A stretch of 11,339 nt of DNA, taken from contig DEAA01000049.1 in the NCBI GenBank assembly GCA_002346545.1, positions 1-11,339 of the forward strand. The letters run 5' to 3'. This DNA is from Acidobacteria bacterium UBA2994 (GTDB lineage Bacteria; Acidobacteriota; Vicinamibacteria; Vicinamibacterales; UBA8438). Both the position numbers and the translations under genes were made by a program. The notes beneath the pieces are model-generated. The model ran no database searches. It worked only from the letters and a program-made list of their open reading frames with translations, and was not told the DNA's origin. The first letter of the stretch is position 1, and each line of letters begins with the position of its first letter. This document shows positions 9,491-11,339 of the stretch, piece by piece.

Positions 9491-9979
9491 TCAATCCATC
9501 GACCGAATGACCCCGTACATCATCCCGCCGTAAGGGCCATGGTCCCAAGTGCCAGCATAGCGCCCGTCGTAGAAGACGACCCGCGAGCCGAACGCCTCGC
9601 CGAGCCCCGGAATGGCGAAGTCCGTGATCGAGACCATCGGTGTGTCACCGGCCCAAACCATCGGCACGACGACTGGCAAGGTAACATCCACACTTCCGTA
9701 GACCACCCGCACGTCAAAGCGCCAATCGTGCCCGTCGAGCTTGGTCACCGAGGCGATCTCGTAGAGCTCCGGATTCCCGTCACGGCGCTCCACCCCCTCG
9801 ATCGTGAAGTGCCCCTCAAGTGCAACGTTCCGCATCCGCTCGGTGAACTCGCGTTCGAGGTCGGTCAACGAGGCAGGATCGGCCGCACGGCCGGTACCCG
9901 TTGTCCCTAGGAGCCACCCCACGCCAAGGGCGAGCAATACCACCACGATACCGCCGACGATCTTGAGTGAACCTTTCAT
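9491..9979 (-). CDS. Membrane-anchored or secreted protein of unknown function (162 aa)
   Basis: I do not recognise a named family. The start MKGSLKIVGGIVVVLLALGVGWLLG is a clear signal anchor or signal peptide. The rest is probably beta-rich and extracytoplasmic. An amphipathic helix LTDLEREFTERMRNVALEGHF (about 38-58) comes first, then alternating strands including ELYEIASVTKLDGHDWRFDVRV, VDVTLPVVVPMVWAGDTPMVSITDFAIPGLG (98-127) and RVVFYDGRYAGTWDHGPYGGMMYG (133-156). The pattern 'L.G.FT.(D/E)G ... Y.I ... W.F...V.YG...V.LP...VWAGDTP.I..TD..IPG.G.....V..Y.GRYAGTW.H....GG..YG' resembles, from memory, uncharacterised secreted proteins in environmental bacteria. The ATG at 9979 has AAGG 4 nt upstream; the longer start at 10030 adds a hydrophilic stretch ahead of the signal sequence. 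It precedes the cupin gene and is likely in one transcript with it. Confidence 0.72.
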   Translation of the reverse strand: MKGSLKIVGGIVVVLLALGVGWLLGTTGTGRAADPASLTDLEREFTERMRNVALEGHFTIEGVERRDGNPELYEIASVTKLDGHDWRFDVRVVYGSVDVTLPVVVPMVWAGDTPMVSITDFAIPGLGEAFGSRVVFYDGRYAGTWDHGPYGGMMYGVIRSMD

Positions 9980-10227
9980 GTCGCCTTCATGATGACCCAG
10001 AAACCACCCAGGCTGGGAAGTGTGCTGCACCTTGGTGCTAAATACAAATCCTGCCTCACGGTGCGAGAACGCGGTCCCTCCCGCGGCTCTGGCTGGTCAC
10101 AGGTCGGGACCACCTCGGCTTCGCATAGACCCGCCAGGCGCGTCCGTAAACGGGACACGTACCGTATTCTGTGGGAGCTGTCATGCGGCCCCGCCCGGGC
10201 GAGAGCGCCGCCAAGGAGGTTGAAAGG
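9980..10227. promoter_or_regulatory. Divergent intergenic region upstream of the unknown-function/cupin pair and the PDLQGIWN gene
   Basis: This 248-bp spacer must drive transcription both ways. On the leftward strand TATTTA (complement of 10039-10044) could be a -10, and it directly abuts the interrupted palindrome GCACC-TT-GGTGC (10027-10038), which would then overlap the start site. On the rightward strand TATTCT (10165-10170) is a possible -10 without a good -35. AAGGAGGT (10213-10220) is a strong Shine-Dalgarno for the gene at 10228. All promoter calls here are tentative. Confidence 0.35.
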
Positions 10228-11256
10228 ATGCACTCTGGGATCTCGACAACACTACGCAACCTGTTCGTCGGCGCGGCGCTCGCGCTTGGTGTCGGCTCCG
10301 CAACAGGTCAGCCAACTGGCGCGCTGGAAGCGGCCGTCGAGGAGGGCTGGACCCAGCCGCGCACGTCGTGGGGTGCCCCGGATCTACAGGGTATCTGGAA
10401 CAACACCGCCTGGAACGCCACGCCCCTACAGCGACAAACCGAGGAAGACCTCAGGGAGATCGAACGGCGTCGGGCCGCCTTTGCCCGAAGCGGCGCCCGC
10501 GGTCTGGGCTATGACATCGGGGTATGGGGCGAGGGTGTCCGTGGGGGACGCTCGCAGCCGCCGATCGAACTGAGCCACCTCGTGGTAGATCCGGCGGACG
10601 GTCGGCTGCCTCCCCTGACCCCGGAGGCCCAAGCACGGCTCAACGCGAGACGCGAGGCCCGCCGCGGTCTGTCGATGGACGAACCGCGACCGGGCGCGTG
10701 GGTCGAGGACGTCACCGTCTGGATGCGCTGCATCTCACGCGGGCTTCCCGACGCGATGTTCCCCAGGCTGTACAACAACAACTACAACATCATGCAAACG
10801 CGCGACTACATCGTGATCTACTACGAGATGATCCACGATGCGCGCATCATTCCACTGGACGGGCGACCGGGACTTCCCGAGGATTTTCGGCAATGGAACG
10901 GCGACGCCCGAGCCCACTGGGACGGCGACACCCTTGTGGTCGAGACGGATCGGTTCGTCGGCCAGGAGTTCAACCTCATTCCACATGGCGGCGGCGGAGC
11001 GGGTACCTACAGCGGAGCCAGCAAAGAGCTGCGTCTGACCGAGCGCTTCACCCGGCTCAGCGATGATTTTATCGAGTACGAGTTCACCATCGATGATCCT
11101 GGCCTCTACACAAGACCCTGGACCGGGGTGATCCCGCTCACCACGATCGAGAGCCCGGACAGCATCATCGAGTACGCGTGCCACGAGGGGAACTACTCCA
11201 TCGTGGGGGCGCTCAGCGGAGCGCTGGCCCGAGACCGATCGTCGTCCCAGGACTGA
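10228..11256 (+). CDS. Secreted 'PDLQGIWN'-type protein of unknown function
   Basis: The 342-residue protein starts with a signal peptide (MHSGISTTLRNLFVGAALALGVGSATGQ, cleavage near 28). It then shows a recurrent pattern of uncharacterised exported proteins, often present in many copies in Acidobacteriota: WGAPDLQGIWNN (48-59), a charged helix (71-86), VVDPADGRLPPLTPEAQAR (119-137), RCISRGLPDAMFP (167-179), NNNYNIMQTRDYIVIYYEMIHDARIIPLDGRP (183-213), WNGDARAHWDGDTLVVETDRF (223-243), LTERFTRL (270-277) and a closing EYACHEGNYSIVGALSGA (315-332). The NGD..G.W.GDTLVVET block and the final CHEGNY are the most diagnostic parts. No catalytic function is established that I know of. The ATG at 10228 is fixed by AAGGAGGT 7 nt upstream; an in-frame start at 10171 would put charged residues before the signal peptide. 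Confidence 0.85.
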   Translation: MHSGISTTLRNLFVGAALALGVGSATGQPTGALEAAVEEGWTQPRTSWGAPDLQGIWNNTAWNATPLQRQTEEDLREIERRRAAFARSGARGLGYDIGVWGEGVRGGRSQPPIELSHLVVDPADGRLPPLTPEAQARLNARREARRGLSMDEPRPGAWVEDVTVWMRCISRGLPDAMFPRLYNNNYNIMQTRDYIVIYYEMIHDARIIPLDGRPGLPEDFRQWNGDARAHWDGDTLVVETDRFVGQEFNLIPHGGGGAGTYSGASKELRLTERFTRLSDDFIEYEFTIDDPGLYTRPWTGVIPLTTIESPDSIIEYACHEGNYSIVGALSGALARDRSSSQD

Positions 11257-11339
11257 CCAAAGGCGGAAACCCGAGGTTGCCGCTGACCGACTGGGTGATG
11301 ACGGCCGCCGTCGTCTGTGTCTCACCTGACGTGGACCGG
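11257..11339. other. Right-edge sequence, possibly with the start of another gene
   Basis: The 83 bases after the PDLQGIWN gene contain GACGG-CCG-CCGTC (11300-11312), a short GC stem. There is also a plus-strand frame open to the window end from a TTG at 11277 or an ATG at 11298 (MTAAVVCVSPDVDR from the latter). No ribosome binding site is convincing and 14-21 codons are too few to call a gene. Confidence 0.2.

Noticed and set aside
8816..9910. Plus-strand open frame of 364 codons opposite the cupin and unknown-function genes
   Set aside because: It overlaps the end of the SnoaL gene and runs antisense to two genes that have signal peptides, ribosome binding sites and domain patterns. Its own translation is Arg/His/Pro-rich and without pattern.

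Overview
This is a GC-rich window with tightly packed genes on both strands. It holds one large partial gene running off the left edge and nine complete genes. No RNA gene, insertion sequence, integrase, CRISPR array or phage gene is visible. The gene types point to an environmental Acidobacteriota-like bacterium, perhaps a Vicinamibacteria-type lineage: a membrane Ser/Thr kinase fused to a TolB/WD40-like beta-propeller, a secreted protein of the 'PDLQGIWN' type, a Tat-exported SnoaL-like protein and an ECF sigma/zinc-finger anti-sigma pair. This placement rests on gene style, not on a marker gene.

Layout from left to right. Positions 1-1965 (minus) encode a transmembrane Ser/Thr kinase with an extracytoplasmic beta-propeller, cut by the window edge. 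A 261-bp divergent spacer rich in inverted repeats leads into a small GYD-domain protein (2227-2559, plus). Convergent to it lies a three-gene minus-strand operon, in transcription order an ECF sigma factor (4396-3671), a zinc-finger anti-sigma factor (3674-3177, ATGA overlap) and a membrane-anchored LTxxQ (Spy/CpxP/metal-resist-like) protein (3157-2672). A 288-bp divergent spacer with an AT-rich palindromic patch and a repeated GCACCT hexamer separates the sigma gene from a plus-strand run: an RtcB-type RNA ligase (4685-5938), catalase-peroxidase KatG (6078-8267) and a Tat-exported SnoaL_4 protein (8334-8885). After a convergent junction with two hairpins come two minus-strand secreted proteins, a cupin (9433-9008) and a 162-residue membrane-anchored protein of unknown function (9979-9491). 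Divergent from these is a secreted 342-residue 'PDLQGIWN' protein (10228-11256). The last 83 bases may contain the start of another gene.

How the genes may work together. The sigma/anti-sigma/LTxxQ unit looks like a self-contained envelope-stress or metal-responsive regulator. KatG removes hydrogen peroxide and the neighbouring RtcB repairs or ligates RNA ends, so stress damage control is a reasonable but unproven theme for the centre of the window. I see no clear new multi-gene system. The points most worth checking are the palindromic or iterated sites in the divergent spacers, the perfect 8-bp stem-loop in the katG leader, the sigma/anti-sigma/LTxxQ cassette, and two secreted proteins with no assigned function.
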